A stretch of DNA of 64,000 nt from Siphonodentalium dalli (lineage: Eukaryota; Mollusca; Scaphopoda; Gadilida; Siphonodentaliidae): NCBI GenBank assembly GCA_032622095.1, contig CP136064.1, positions 144,103,954 to 144,167,953 of the forward strand. Reading direction: 5' to 3'. Position 1 is the stretch's first letter; each line of letters opens with the position of its first letter. Under the pieces are notes generated by a model. The model did not search any database and was not told the origin of the DNA. It worked only from the letters and a program-made list of their open reading frames with translations. This document shows, in pieces, positions 23,128 to 35,000 of this stretch. A program made the position numbers and the translations under genes.

Positions 23128-24189
23128 AACATCACAACCACTGATTCCAACAAGCCGAGATATTTTCAAAACTTAACCCTCCCCCTAAAACTGATTTTAT
23201 ATCTGAAAATACCTGTCAAGTCAGAATAGCCCGTTTTTGGTTCCGTTTTGTAAACCATTTCAGAGTCTTATAATATATCATGGAATTAGAATGTATCTGT
23301 GGGTGTTTATGTAATGGGAGAGTCTATTTTGTTTAAATATTTGATTTTTGGGTAAATTAGCTAAAATTTTGATTATTTTTAAGTGAAAAATTTCTGAAAA
23401 ATTCCCATGACTTTTATGGATACAGCTGCAAAACATTCACATCAATTCATCACCATATAATCATGTACCAGACCAGAAATAAGAAATAAAGTTAAACTTA
23501 ACCCTACCCCAAGTGTTCTTAAAGGCACGGGCGCCGTTCGTTGCAGAAATATTCATATGTGTTCAAATCGCCAGCAACAGAAGGAATATTAAAAAATGTA
23601 TAGTTTTGCTCATATGCCAAAAATAATCAGCGCGTAAATAGTATATTGTCGTCAAGACGTACGATGGTGTACGTAAACAAGAGCCTGCTCGTGTTACAGA
23701 AGTTTTGCTTCTGTTTACATAACACAGTGCAATGCTATTGGTTAATCACATACAAATGATATAAACGCTCTTTATTATTTCCATATCAGGAAAACAGTAA
23801 CAAATAAAGCTCTTTATGTTTACCATATCCGGATCTAAACAAAAGCCAGGTTATGTAAGGTTTTTTTTTGCTTTTTGTTTACACAACAAAGGAAAACATT
23901 TGACAATAACATACTGTTTATGCCATATTTCTTATTGTTATAAGAACAAAGTCTGTCTATATTTTACTATTCTTTCTGTTTATGGCGGTTTTTGACGGAG
24001 CAGAATATTTTAACAGCATACCCACCGCCAACGCCGCCCGTATCTTTAATGCTTTCAATTTTAGGCTATATGCTACTCAACTCGAAAGGTCATTCCGACT
24101 AGTGGATATAATTCTTACCATATATTGCAATAGTACTGCCCACGGATTATGTAATCTCATCTTCACTGTCACTGTCAATTTTATCAAAT

Positions 24190-24640
24190 GTGATGGTATC
24201 AGTCAATAGAATTTCTATGCAACATCTTCAGGGAAGATTAGTTCAAACAACTCAGGTTGCCTATCGGCCGTCCATCCATGAAGTGCCACATCGGGAGTGG
24301 TTGATTTGGCAACAGCTGCAAGTCTCCACTGTTTTGATATCATGTGAGCTCGTTTTGAGTGTAGAATTAAAGATTCCTTACATGGTGGGAGTGAAGAAAG
24401 ATCAACTACCTTCTGCTGATTTTCAAACTTCTGCTGGAACGTTACCCACCTAGCTTAATTCACTTTTCCCAAACGTTGACCATATATGTATAAGGCAGAT
24501 GTTAACTTCTCGGTTGTATTAAGCGTGCCACTGTCCAAGACCCAATTCGTGCCTAAATAAGCCATGACTTCCATATATTTTGATCATCTTTCCAGCAATT
24601 TCCAGAAGAGTTTTTTTACTTTTCGGAAAAACGATGAAAG
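24190..24640 (-). pseudogene. Left-arm copy of an unknown coding fragment
   Basis: Read on the minus strand, this segment is the inverted counterpart of 26638-27018. It shares the stretch that encodes a WTADRQPEL-like motif and the KFQQKFENQQK-like segment, but several indels keep it from staying open. The longer plus-strand frame at 24190-24453 is only its shadow. It is a remnant of the element's own gene or of a captured gene, duplicated when the inverted arms formed. Confidence 0.5.
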
Positions 24641-25009
24641 GTAATTATTACCTGTGAAGAAATGGAACACAATAACTCCATTCTTCTGTATAGTTGGCTG
24701 CCAAAATATGGAAAATGGTAGATATTGCCCCAGAGTGCCCGCAATCGCTTGCAAGTTGTGTTTGATTTATAAAATTGGCCATTTCCTTATGGGGCATAAC
24801 AAATTAATTTTAAAGTTGCCTTATGGAATTTTGCCGAGAACATCTTTTGTGATACTGGCTATATTTGTTTTTAATAAATGGGCAGAACTTTGCGGAACTG
24901 AAATGAATCATAATATGTGGCTATTCTGGCCTATTAGGAGAAAAATTGATCAACTTGATACAGTGTGCAGGTCAAGATGGCAACCAGAAAGTCAATGTAT
25001 GGTCATAGG

Positions 25010-26360
25010 TGAGGTGAGTATGTAAAAAGGGAGTTATTGTATGGTCATGAATGATGTGAATAGGAAAACATGTACATGTTTAACTATATGTTCTTGAATG
25101 GGGTGGCCATGGTGAGATGTATGGGTATACAAGGAGTGAGTGTATGGTCATGTGTGAGGTGAATAGGTATACAGGGCGTGACTATGGTTATATGGTTATG
25201 TGTACACAGTACAGGTGTACCCAATGTGGCTGTATGGGCATTGCTGTGGTTTATGTAAATAACGAGAGTAACTACATGGTCATATGTGTGTTTGTGTATA
25301 TATGGAGTGACTGTATGGTCATGTATGGCCATGGGTGGGGTTACAGGTGTGGCTGTATTGTCACAGGTGGGTATATATGTATACATGTGTTGTTTGTATA
25401 ATCATTGGTGGGGTAAATTGATAAATAGATGTGCAGCTATGTGTAATGCGTGTATGTGTGCATGGAATGACAGTACAGTCAGTATGTGCATATGGGTACC
25501 TGGAGTATGCTGGATGGTATATGACTATTGGTGTCGCAAAAATGTATACAGTGAGTGACTGTATGGCCAATAGTGGGGTGAATATGTTTTCAGGGAGTGA
25601 CTGTATGGCCAAATGGTGAGGTGAACAGGTATACAGGGAGTGACTGTATGGTCATGAATGTGGTGAATATGTATACAGTGTGTTACTATATTGTCATGGG
25701 TCAGGTGTAGGAGTATACCTGATGTGCCTGCATGGCTGTATGGTCATGTGTAGGGTGTACATGTATACACACGTGTGGATGTATGGTTATGGAGAGGTAT
25801 GTGTATAAAGTGAGTGGCTATATTACCATTAGTGAGGTGCATATGTTTACCTTGAGTGATTCTATGGTCATGGTTGGGGAGTATATGTATAAATTGCGTG
25901 GGTATTTTGCCATGGGTTTGGTGAACATGTATACAGGGAGTGACGCAAGACCAATGGTGAGGTGAATAGGTATACAAGGATTGACTGTATGATCATGAAT
26001 GATCATCACCTGGTGTGCCTGCATTCGTGTATAAAGCAAGTGGCTATATGGCCATTGACGAGGTGCATATGTATACCTGGAGTGACTCTATGGTCGTCAT
26101 GGGTGGGGTGTATATGTATATCTTGAATAGCTATTTGGCCATAGGTGTGGCGAATATGTATACGGGGAGTGACCGTATGACTAACGGTGAGATGCATAGG
26201 TATACAAGGATTGACTTATGATCATGAAAGTGGTGTATATGTATACAGGGAGTGACTATATGATCATGGGTCAGGTGTATAGAGTGAATGACTAACTTGT
26301 CATTTGTGTGGTGTTTATGTGTATATATGGAGAGACCGTATGTTAGTGGGTTGTTTGTAC
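25010..26360. repeat. 42-bp minisatellite array
   Basis: About 30 degenerate units carry the core GGGAGTGACTGTATGGTCATG followed by a GGTGAATATGTATACA-like half. Consecutive units at about 25554-25640 are 42-43 bp apart. Because 42 is divisible by three, long frames appear on both strands (THDHT..TPCIHIH-like on the minus strand). They lack start context and unit conservation at the protein level, so I treat them as by-products. Confidence 0.85.
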
Positions 26361-26637
26361 TTGTGTAACCTGGGTGGCTATCGCTTTCCACAATAACTCA
26401 AGGACATATTAATCAATAAAGAGGTCATGTCAGAGAGTTCTCCATCTTGATGGCATTTATGCACAATGGAGGAAAAGTTAAACCCCTTAACAATAGTTGA
26501 TCAAATTTGATGCTAATGGGCAGGTGATTCAAGTCGGTGATATCAAGAAGTCAAATATACAGTAGAATGTACTTATTGGGTTCCATTCCTTCACGGGTAA
26601 TGATTAACTTCCAAAGAAAAAAAAACACTTCTGGAAG

Positions 26638-27018
26638 TTGCTGGAAATACGATTAAAATATATGGAAGTCATGACTTATTCAGGAATGAATTGGGTTTTG
26701 GATAGTGACATGATTACTACACTCGAGGAGTTAGCATGTGCCTTATATGATCAACGTTCGATAAAAATGAATCAAGCTAGGTGGATAAAGTTCCAGCAGA
26801 AGTTCGAGAATCAACAGAAGGTACTTGATATTTCTGATATGCGAGGATTCTTTAATTCTACAGTCAAAACGAGCCAACATGATAGCAAAATAGTGGAGAC
26901 TTGCAACCGTGGCCAAATCAACCACTCCCGATGTAGCATGTCTGGATGGACGGCCGATAGGCAACCTGAGCTATTTGAACCATTCTTCCCTGAAGATGTT
27001 GCGCAGGAATGCTTTTAA
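26638..27018 (+). pseudogene. Right-arm copy of an unknown coding fragment
   Basis: A 126-codon open stretch. The recognisable parts are LEELACALYDQ near residue 30, a KFQQKFENQQKVLDIS segment near 50-65 and WTADRQPELFEPFFPEDV near 100-120. I recall similar segments in uncharacterised, repeat-associated proteins of aquatic invertebrates, but cannot verify this here. The middle is out of frame: a neighbouring frame restores similarity between about 26870 and 26940, so at least two indels are present. No catalytic motif is visible and the start is uncertain. It is the mirror image of the minus-strand remnant in the left arm. Confidence 0.5.
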
Positions 27019-27613
27019 CTGATACAATCACATTTTATGAAATTGACAATGACAGTGAAGATGAGATTGCATAAACCGTGGGCAGTACTACTAGCAATGC
27101 AATATATGGTATGAATTATATCAACTAGTATGAATGACCTTTCAAGTTCAGTAGCATAAAGCATAAAATTGAAAGCATTAAGAAAACTATCTTGGGGTAG
27201 GGTTAAGGTTTACTTTATTTCTTAATTCTGGTCTGGTACGTGATTATAGAATTTCATGTCTGGTATTGGGGATGAATTTATGCTTATTTTGGTGCATGTT
27301 GTGCAGCTGTATCCATAAAACTGATAGTCATGGGAATTTTTCAGAAATTTTTCACTTAAAAATAATCAAAATTTTAACTAATTTACCCCAAAACATCAAA
27401 TATTTAAACAAAATAGACTCTCACATAACATAAACCTCCTCAGATACATTCTATTTCCATGATATATGATAATACTCTGAATTGGTTAACAAAACGGAAC
27501 CAAAACGGGCTATTCTGACTCGACAGGTATTTTCAGATAGAAAATAAGTTTTACGGGGAGGGTTAAGTTTTTGAAAATATCTCGGTTTGTTGGATATCAG
27601 TGGTTGTGATGTT

Positions 27614-27978
27614 GATATCAATGAATCAGGTATATAATGCTGAAAATTTGTATAGAAAATCTTCTCGAAAACATTTTTGAAAAAATTGTTGGAGAATATC
27701 ATTTATTGCACATCATTAATGTTAAGCAACCCAGATAGAATAAATATCTGATATTCAAGTATATTTTATTCGACATTAATTTGTCTTGTTTTATTGGTTT
27801 TCCTGATTATACTGAAATGTGCAGGTCAAAAACACTAAAAAGGTCAAAAAATATATATTTCCCACCTGGTCTTCCCTGGATACCTCAGTGTTTTGGAACC
27901 CCATGGGGCAAGGGTAATTAGAGATAGCGTCTAAATTTCTACCCTTTCGTGTGATACTACCCTCATCTGTGGGGCCGG
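27614..27978. other. Unassigned AT-rich stretch
   Basis: No gene or repeat recognised. It does not match the missing part of the 5' LTR, which shows that the foldback element is not simply inserted into an otherwise complete 3' LTR. Confidence 0.6.
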
Positions 27979-28543
27979 TCTAATAGACTCGAGAATTGAT
28001 AGGCCGATTGAACCCAAACTTGCTGTGTAAGGGTAATAGGCCACAAGCAGTGCATTCGTACCATTCGCAAGCCCGTGCGACCACTCCTTCACCCATCAAA
28101 TACCACCGTAATAGGGATTGATGGGTTAATCGCGTGATAATTAATGAGCGTATGTATATGAGGCGTCGCTATTTAAAAGAGCGTTAAGTATAAATACGGC
28201 TCAATCGACCGTCTCAGAAACTCGGGATATCGAGACGTAATTTCGTACTTATAGGGCTTGCAAGGGACGGGGGAGATTTTCGTCGGGTCAGTTTGTCCGC
28301 CTGAGGTGACCTTGACCTTGAAACGGGTACCCACAAATGACCTTGGGCGATATATCGGTCGTTAGCGGTGACATCGACGTGAAATTTGTTATGTATGGTC
28401 AACTCGGGACGGGAAATATTTTTGTTGGGTTATATGATAGCATGCTGTCGGCGTGCCTGTATGGGGTTACCTTGAAAAACAAAAATTAATGGATCGACCA
28501 AAGCCATGGGACCAATCCCGCCAGTGGCGGGCTAATCTGCTAG
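27979..28543 (+). mobile_element. Helitron-like non-autonomous element 4
   Basis: The 3' end is a perfect hairpin (CCCGCC-AGT-GGCGGG, 28517-28531), eight bases, then CTAG at 28540-28543 with T following. The body has a TGACCTTGACCTTGAAA word near 28310 and a segment near 28010 that parallels the GAACTCGAAAACGGCCGACC...AAACTTGG module of elements 2 and 3. The 5' end is placed at the TCTAATAGACTCGAG start by analogy only. Just after CTAG, 28544-28585 looks like the 5' end of another element of this group, cut short. Confidence 0.6.
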
Positions 28544-28584
28544 TATTATATATTATTATAGGGCATTCTCTTATATATACGAGG

Positions 28585-30283
28585 CTCCCTATGTTGTACT
28601 ATGTCCCTCAGTAAAGCCGGATTGGTGTCGCTATAGGAGGCAGTTCTCGTCGAAGAATATATTGATACATTTAAGTAGTTCCAAAGATAGGGAGAAGCGA
28701 AATTGGGCGATAATTTAAACAGTCCACGGGATCTCCTTTTTTAAATATTGGTATTATATTAGCTTTCTTCCAGTTCGACGGAAATTTGCCCATCTTTAAC
28801 GATTTCTTGAAGAGTAATAGAAGCCGAGTAAGCAACAGCAGTTGACGTTCCTTTCAACATTTTACCATTAATTCCATCGTGGCCCTGAGCTTTATTTATT
28901 TTGAGGTTTCGATTACTGTAACAATTTCTGCGTGTGAAATGGGAATATCAGTAAGTTTATTATCGCATCTGAGAGGAAAATCTGGTAGTTGATGTCCTAT
29001 AATATTTTTATGTTAATTTTGGATAACGTTTGCGTTCAGCAATCTAGCTTTATCGATGTCATTGCTAGCGTATGAAACTCAATTTGATATGACTTGGCCG
29101 TTAGCCGAATAAAGTGTTGGTATTTTATTTGTTTTCTTTTTGTTCAAAAGTAATTGATGATTTGCCAAAAATCTCTTGATGATGGCGAGTCATTAACTCT
29201 TTCATCTAGATATTCTTCGAATTTTGCTTTCTCGTGTTTTTTCATGTTGTTTACTCTACTTCATGACATTTGTATTTATCCAGTTTAGATCGGTACTACG
29301 TTTGAGTGCAATCGATCTGAATCTATCGCGTTTCCGTAGCTCGCGACGAATTTCTGAGTTGAACCAGATTCTGTCTTTAGTTCGAATAGTGACAATCGAA
29401 GTCGGGATGGTTTCGTGCATAATTTCGAGGAATTTGTCATATACTATACTGCTACTGTGCTACAGCTATGTCAACGTCCGCCGTTGGTCGGAGGGGACTA
29501 ACCAAATTTATATCGTTTATTAAGGAGGTAGCCATACTGAAGTCGGCGTGTTTTAATTCCAAATAGTTCTTTGGAAGGATGGGGTAGCAGAGTTGTATAT
29601 AGTAAGAAAGAACCGCACAGACACCATAGTGATCTAAAATATCTGCATCACGGAAACTAAGATCTCCACATACAAGAATTGGGTCAAGTAAAGTCTGAGA
29701 GTCTTCTGTAACTCTTGTTGGAGCTTTAATCACATTTCTGATGGAGTAATAATCGATAGATTTGCTTAGTTTACAATTGGGGGTCCAAGATATTAGAGTT
29801 AAATTCACCAAGTATGACCAGATTTGGTGTAATTTCCAGAGATTCATGAATCGCATTATCGAAAAGATTCTAGTAGTTTGTAGCACAAAAAGTATCCGAA
29901 CGGTATGATAATGCCAAGATGATATTACATGTTGCTGACTGGATGTCGAACCACACTATCGACGAATCAAATTCTAGGCCTAATTCCCGGCAGGAGTACA
30001 CTAACTGTTCTGCAAAGTATATGCATATTCCACCACCATATTGAATACGATCTTCTCGGATGTGGGTTCTAAAGCCATCTATTAGTAAATTTTCAGAAGG
30101 ATATGTGACATCAAGATCACCCCCGTGTACGTGGTACGACCAAAGCCGAGGATACGACCAAAGCCGAGGGAATGGGAAAGTCATTTTCACGTATATGATA
30201 TGGGGATATGTTTGTTTCTCATTGTAAAACAGACATCGAGCATCGTATGTGTATGACCACACGAAGCAGAGGTATTTATCCAC
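28585..30283 (-). pseudogene. LINE remnant: endonuclease and N-terminal reverse transcriptase
   Basis: Read from 30283 downwards, the first part (30283-29870) is endonuclease-like, with IDGFRTHIREDR, a GGGICIYFAE stretch and an FDSSIVWFDI strand. A second frame (29886-29452) covers the rest of the endonuclease and linker, with an LDHYGV block in the position of SDH. The next part, around 29400-29340, encodes RIWFNSEIR. The RT N-terminus (28900-28720) is in pieces. The same order and phrases occur in the LINE at 50527-57420, so both belong to one family. The catalytic RT half is missing, and the left edge abuts the Helitron-like start at 28544-28585. Many stops and frameshifts make it an old copy. 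A short duplication (TACGACCAAAGCCGAGG twice) lies near 30136. Confidence 0.78.
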
Positions 30284-31042
30284 CAGTTGTCAATCAGCTT
30301 TCCCAGATCAGACCATTAATTTATTTTTGGCGAATTGTTTCAATGGTGTTTTTGCTTTTGCTCACTCAAATTTTCGAGAACATCCATTCACTAGTATAGT
30401 TCCTGGACTTCCACGCTTCCAACACAAATGTCGGTATATAGTTGAATCTGTCAATGAAGCATTAGGATTTGACAGAATTTTAAAAATCCGTGTCGTTCTC
30501 AATATCCGCGCGATATGAAGGGACCACTGTCGGTCTAGAAAGATCCGAAAGGCACAGATGGAGATCCGACCAAACGCCGAGTTTCTGTGCAGTAAATATG
30601 CGTATTACTTAAGGAGTTCTGATGAGTTTTCGAGTGTGTATGTTTATCTGAGACTGATCAATTGGACTGCGAATGACATCGGAAATATGAATCCATAAGA
30701 TATTCGAAATTTTGTGTGCATATATATTATGAATATGTTTCAATTGAAATTAATTGAACATCCATCTCAGCATTCAGATTTGCGATCTCAAGAACGTGAG
30801 TAAATGATAACGCGATGCCTTGATCACACGCACGTGAATGCTGCCGTTCGCATGCATGCAGCTAATCGGATATTCGTTTAGTATTAACATGCTTGGAGTT
30901 TGTATATAGACCACACATGCCGCACGACACGGCGTATCAACGATTTGTTATAATCATGTTTATTGTACAGACTTTATGACTCGTTCCCACTCGAGTAGAC
31001 CGTTACGCGACAATGAAACCGAATCATCTTATCGAATATACA
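30284..31042. other. Unassigned AT-rich stretch
   Basis: No supported gene. The 89-codon plus-strand frame at 30249-30518 lies partly over the LINE remnant and has no recognisable motif. Confidence 0.6.
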
Positions 31043-32947
31043 TATATCGTATATTGCTCCAAATTATGCAATTCTGGAATTTTTAAGAGTCATCAGATAA
31101 AATTGTAACGAGTCTATCTATGTTAACACACTAAACATCCGAACATATATGTACACATACAACAAAGTTATTTATATTTATAATAAACACTGCACTGTGG
31201 AAGATGTGTATACTGCCATGATTGTTATGTCAAATGTAAATTACACTATAGTTTATAACTTTTCTAATTCATTCCTATAGGACAACATATTTAGTGGGCA
31301 TAATATTTACACAAGACTTCGTTATGTTATCGTATAGGTTGCATGTACTGTAATTGATATGTATGTTTAACCGAAATGAATCTTATCTTATCAGGGTCTC
31401 CGTCCTGAGTTTGGTTTATGGTTTTAACCAAAATTGTTATGGATGTTCAGCGTCACGATGACTTTCAATTCGTATTGTTTGCAGATTTAGTTTTCGGCTT
31501 GTTAAGTTCTAGAATTATTCTTTTTCACCTATTTTGAAAAAACGTAATATCGCTAAGATTTGCACACAACAATCTAAATGAAATTGTGCATAAATCTCCA
31601 ACATTTTGGAACTATTACATGGGTTCATCGTATATACATGTGTTGTTGTTTTGGTAGATTCAATATCTTAACGTTATCATTCTTAGTTTAACGAGTTCAG
31701 AATTGATTCTTGTTTCGATTAATGGTCTGCAGATATAACCGAAAAGTTTGAAAACAAATTCTACAACGCCCAGCATTATATATGGTAACTTATAACTGCA
31801 TAGGCTTAATAGGAATATTTATTTCTCAAATGCCACGCGTTATTTCATAAGAGAGTCGCCAAAGTAGACAGTACAATTAAAACGACCGCAAAAGTTTGAT
31901 ATTATTTCCGACAACCAAGTCATAGTCGCTGTGACACGTTGTCACTCAAAACAATCTAATTATCGTTTATTTCGACTGTATCATGAGTTGTTGGTTTCAA
32001 TTTAAATTATATGCACATGTTGAAATATATTGGTACTTATGGTACTTGGTATTGTCAGGGCAGTACTACCCGAAGCAATGGTGATGCAATAAGGGGTCTT
32101 TTTTATAACAATGTTTCCGTCTGACATGTGTATTCAAATCACGCTTTCTCACAAACGTGTGTCCTCACTCCGAACAGAGGCTGTGATATGCATGCTTGGA
32201 GCGATTGTGGCTCGTTAATTCTTCTTCTGTTGAAAAAAAAACTGAGTGCACGCCGAACATTTCGGGGATTCGTCACCAACATGTATTTTAAGATGCCGCT
32301 TTAGGTTGTAATTTGTAGACAAATATTTTCCGCACAAGTCGCACCTGGCTTTCCCTAACGCTTCCTCTATAGGCACAATTTCCAATGGCGCGTCTGATTC
32401 AGACATGTTGTTTCATAATACTAAATTCGAGATGCCACAAAATATGCGCGCAACACATAAGGGACCGGATGAATTGACCGATCAAGGGATTAATTATAAT
32501 TTAATTAAGCCTTCTGCGTCCGGTGATTTTATGCGGACTGGATGTTTTTGCTTTGTTCACAGACAGAGATAATTGTTTTGATTATAGCTCAACTCGTGCA
32601 AACATTCACGATACCCGATGATGAGTATAACGTGTCATGCATCATAAATTTATTTGTCTTCAGGGAGAGTATTTGTTTTGTGGTGGGGGATCTTAACCTC
32701 TGTCAAACCATTCAACAGAGAAAACTGTATACCATAGCACATGGTGGCAGTCAGGCGAGAAATTTCCAATGATAATTCTTATACAAAACATCACAAGAAA
32801 AAAAGATAAATATTTATACGTGCTCTATCCGCGAACATACTAGGCTACAACCGAAGATCACATTTTCTGCCTTTTAGTCGGCTAATTCATCCACTCGGTT
32901 ATATGGATGTGGCAGTGGTGTGTTGGTGTAACATAACACTTCCCCAG

Positions 32948-33000
<53 letters not shown>

Positions 33001-33279
33001 CTTCATCTGAGGAAGATACGCTATTTATCAAAACCGCATGGTCTGGTTTGATTTTGTTTAAACATGGTGTTGTAGGTTGGTAAGCTGACCACATGTGCTA
33101 CATAGACACAATACAGAGGCCCATCGATATCCAGAAAAGAAGTCACACACGTGTGCCACACATAGCACATTGTGATGATATATGTTCGGATGTTTAGTGT
33201 GTTAACATAGAATCGTTACAATTTTATCTGATGACTGTTTAAAAAGCCAGAATTGCATAATTTGGAGCAATACGATATA
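31043..33279. mobile_element. Inverted-repeat-bounded 2.2-kb segment carrying a zinc-finger gene
   Basis: About 105 bp at 31043-31150 is repeated in inverted orientation at 33177-33279. Both include ATTGCTCCAAATTATGCA, TCATCAGATAAAATTGTAACG and TTAACACACTAAACATCC. The interior contains the zinc-finger pseudogene and an (AT)n run at about 32947-32998. I see no transposase and no clear target duplication, so it may be a non-autonomous DNA element or a segment flanked by two copies of a small repeat. Confidence 0.6.
32066..32406 (-). pseudogene. Three-finger C2H2 zinc-finger gene, broken
   Basis: The ATG at 32406 opens MSESDAPLEI and then finger 1, C-X2-C-X12-H-X3-H, with a GD-E-P linker of the usual kind. 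Finger 2 begins CSAC, but a nine-A run on the plus strand (32233-32241) shifts the frame. In the neighbouring frame its histidine pair (H-X4-H) follows at the right distance if the run were seven. Finger 3 then reads C-S-E, TGA, G-H, with the TGA (32165-32167) exactly where the second cysteine should be. It ends in H-X4-H, and a TAG stop follows at 32066-32068. The protein would have been about 110 residues and presumably DNA-binding and nuclear. Two lesions make it a likely pseudogene, though the A-run could be an assembly error. Confidence 0.75.
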
Positions 33280-33299
33280 AAATTTCTAACTGTTCGAAA

Positions 33300-34790
33300 A
33301 CTTTGATCAAAGTAGGGGGTGTCAAAACCCCACCCTCTACACTTCCGCCCCATTGCCCCCCAGGCAGCTTAGAAATCAAGAGGAATCTATATATTATTAT
33401 ACCAGTATAAAAAAGCACAGGTAGGGTGGCTGGTTGATAATTAAATATCTTATCTCCACCCCTATTTGAACAAACGTCAATCCCATCTATGAGATCCATT
33501 CATTTGGTAATTTCAGACGGTAGATTTTAATAGTTGAACTGAACTGATTTCCCTCAAATTTCCTAAAATGACCCAAAATCTGAACAAATCTAAACCCCAG
33601 TCACCGAAGGACCCTCCATACCAAACATAAGCTAAATAGGCCCGATGAAGAAATTGTTTTAAGAATTACTATGGAAGGAAAGAGTTATGGCCCTGGCTTC
33701 TCACCTATTAGACCGGATGAACTCATTTGAACAAATCTTAATGTAAGTCACATTGGGGACATACACACCAAAATATATAAACCCATTTGGTCTTTAATAT
33801 GTAACTGGAGAAGAAAACAATTGATGGACGGATAGAGACATAATGACAGATGGATGGATGGGAGAACAGTTTGACATAGAGACAGACAAATTCAATTCAA
33901 TATACCCCCCCCCCCCCAGTTTTCTTTGCAAAATCAGGGTATAATGAGTTACTGGTGGTTAAGGAAATAATATTCGAACAGCCAGGCCTGAACATGGCGT
34001 CTGACATTTGCAGAATGAGGTCCCAAAAGGGTGAATTTAATGTCACAATCCTGCAATGCGGGCTAGCAAAACCAAATTCACCCTCTGGGGACCTCATTCT
34101 GTTTAGGCCTCAACTGCTATGGGAGACATAGCATCAGATTGAAGTTCTCCAGTTAAAGTTGGTGATGTGCACCCATTGGGCACCTCAATTATCCATTTAT
34201 CTTTTACATATAAGGGGATCTAGAAACTAAACAGAAGGGAAAAGGTAAGTAAAAATGTCAATTGAAGACCCTATATACTTCCCAGAAGATGAGGCCTAAG
34301 CAGAATGGGGACCCTGGCTAGTGTAGTTGCTGATGCTAGCCTGCTGTGCAGGGTAGCATAACTAAATTCACCCTCTGGGGACATCATTCTGCAAATGTCA
34401 GACACACTATATTCAGGTTTGAGAACAATAATTTGTTTTGATTTGATTTTAATGACACACTGGCAGGAGTGCTAGCTATTGCATTTGTTCACACCTGTCA
34501 GCCTGATACCATCTCAATTGATGACTGTGTATTTATATTAACTCTCTCTGTCTGTCTGTCTGTCTGTCTGTAGCTAATACAATTTATTGAATCTGCTGGT
34601 GGGAGAGATCCTGTGAGTAAGGAGATGAGATGCCATGGGGTGGGATGCTGTTGGTTGAGGGCAGGGTGGTGGTCTGGGTCATGTGGTGGGGGTGATAGAA
34701 AGGGAAAGTTTACATGATTTCATTAAAGATTTTCATAACTCTGCGGATGTTACAACGGTGTTAGTTTTTCTAATTTTTTAAAATGTTTTA
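33300..34790 (+). repeat. Composite dispersed repeat, copy 2
   Basis: It contains the GGCAGCTTAGAAATCAA...AGGTAGGGTGG segment, ~150-bp monomers (about 33540-33850), a poly-C run at 33904-33918 and two hairpin cassettes (about 34012-34105 and 34293-34395). A CTGT microsatellite lies near 34548, and the closing GGGCAGGGTGG block near 34660. It parallels copy 3 at 35640-37660 and the right half of copy 1. Apparent frames of 60-90 codons are shadows of the hairpins. Confidence 0.7.
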
Positions 34791-34792
34791 AA

Positions 34793-35000
34793 ACATGACA
34801 GTCAAAGACTGTGGGGTCGCTCACCAGACTGCAAAGACTGATGAGACTGGGACTCTGGAGACCACAATAGTCAGAACTTTTCATAATCACTTTAAAATAA
34901 GTAGATCTAAACACGATATGTGGCTAGAGAGGCTTCAGTAGTGTACAGTGGGTAATTTCAAGGTGAATATCCACCTTGAAATTACCCACTGTACACTACT
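34793..35000 (+). repeat. Short dispersed repeat with perfect 29-bp-arm palindrome
   Basis: It shares about 200 bp with 50320-50525, including GACTGCAAAGACTG, GACTGGGACTCTGGA and CAGAACTT(G/T)TCATAATCACTTTAAAA. At 34937-35000 the repeat ends in a perfect inverted repeat, 29-bp arms with a six-base loop, which the second copy lacks. Confidence 0.75.

Larger units (their letters stand above)
23128..27613. mobile_element. 4.5-kb foldback-type element with long inverted arms
   Basis: The termini are AACATCACAACCACTGAT on the left and the inverted equivalent on the right. The left arm runs to about 24716 and the right arm starts near 26520. The two are diverged reverse complements, except that the left arm has about 500 bp extra (23512-24042). 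Between them lies a 42-bp minisatellite. Both arms contain the same decayed coding fragment in opposite orientations. No target-site duplication is visible, and the left boundary coincides with the LTR truncation. Confidence 0.75.

Noticed and set aside
25084-26391. Histidine- and proline-rich repeat proteins on the minus strand
   Set aside because: A 42-bp unit keeps any frame open. Units drift without codon preference and no start is shared.
24995-26400. CRISPR-like repeat array
   Set aside because: No constant repeat with unique spacers. It is a degenerate tandem minisatellite in a eukaryotic genome.
32165-32167. TGA as a selenocysteine codon in the zinc finger
   Set aside because: It sits at a cysteine position, but the upstream A-run already shifts the frame, and I see no SECIS-like structure. 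Loss of function is simpler.
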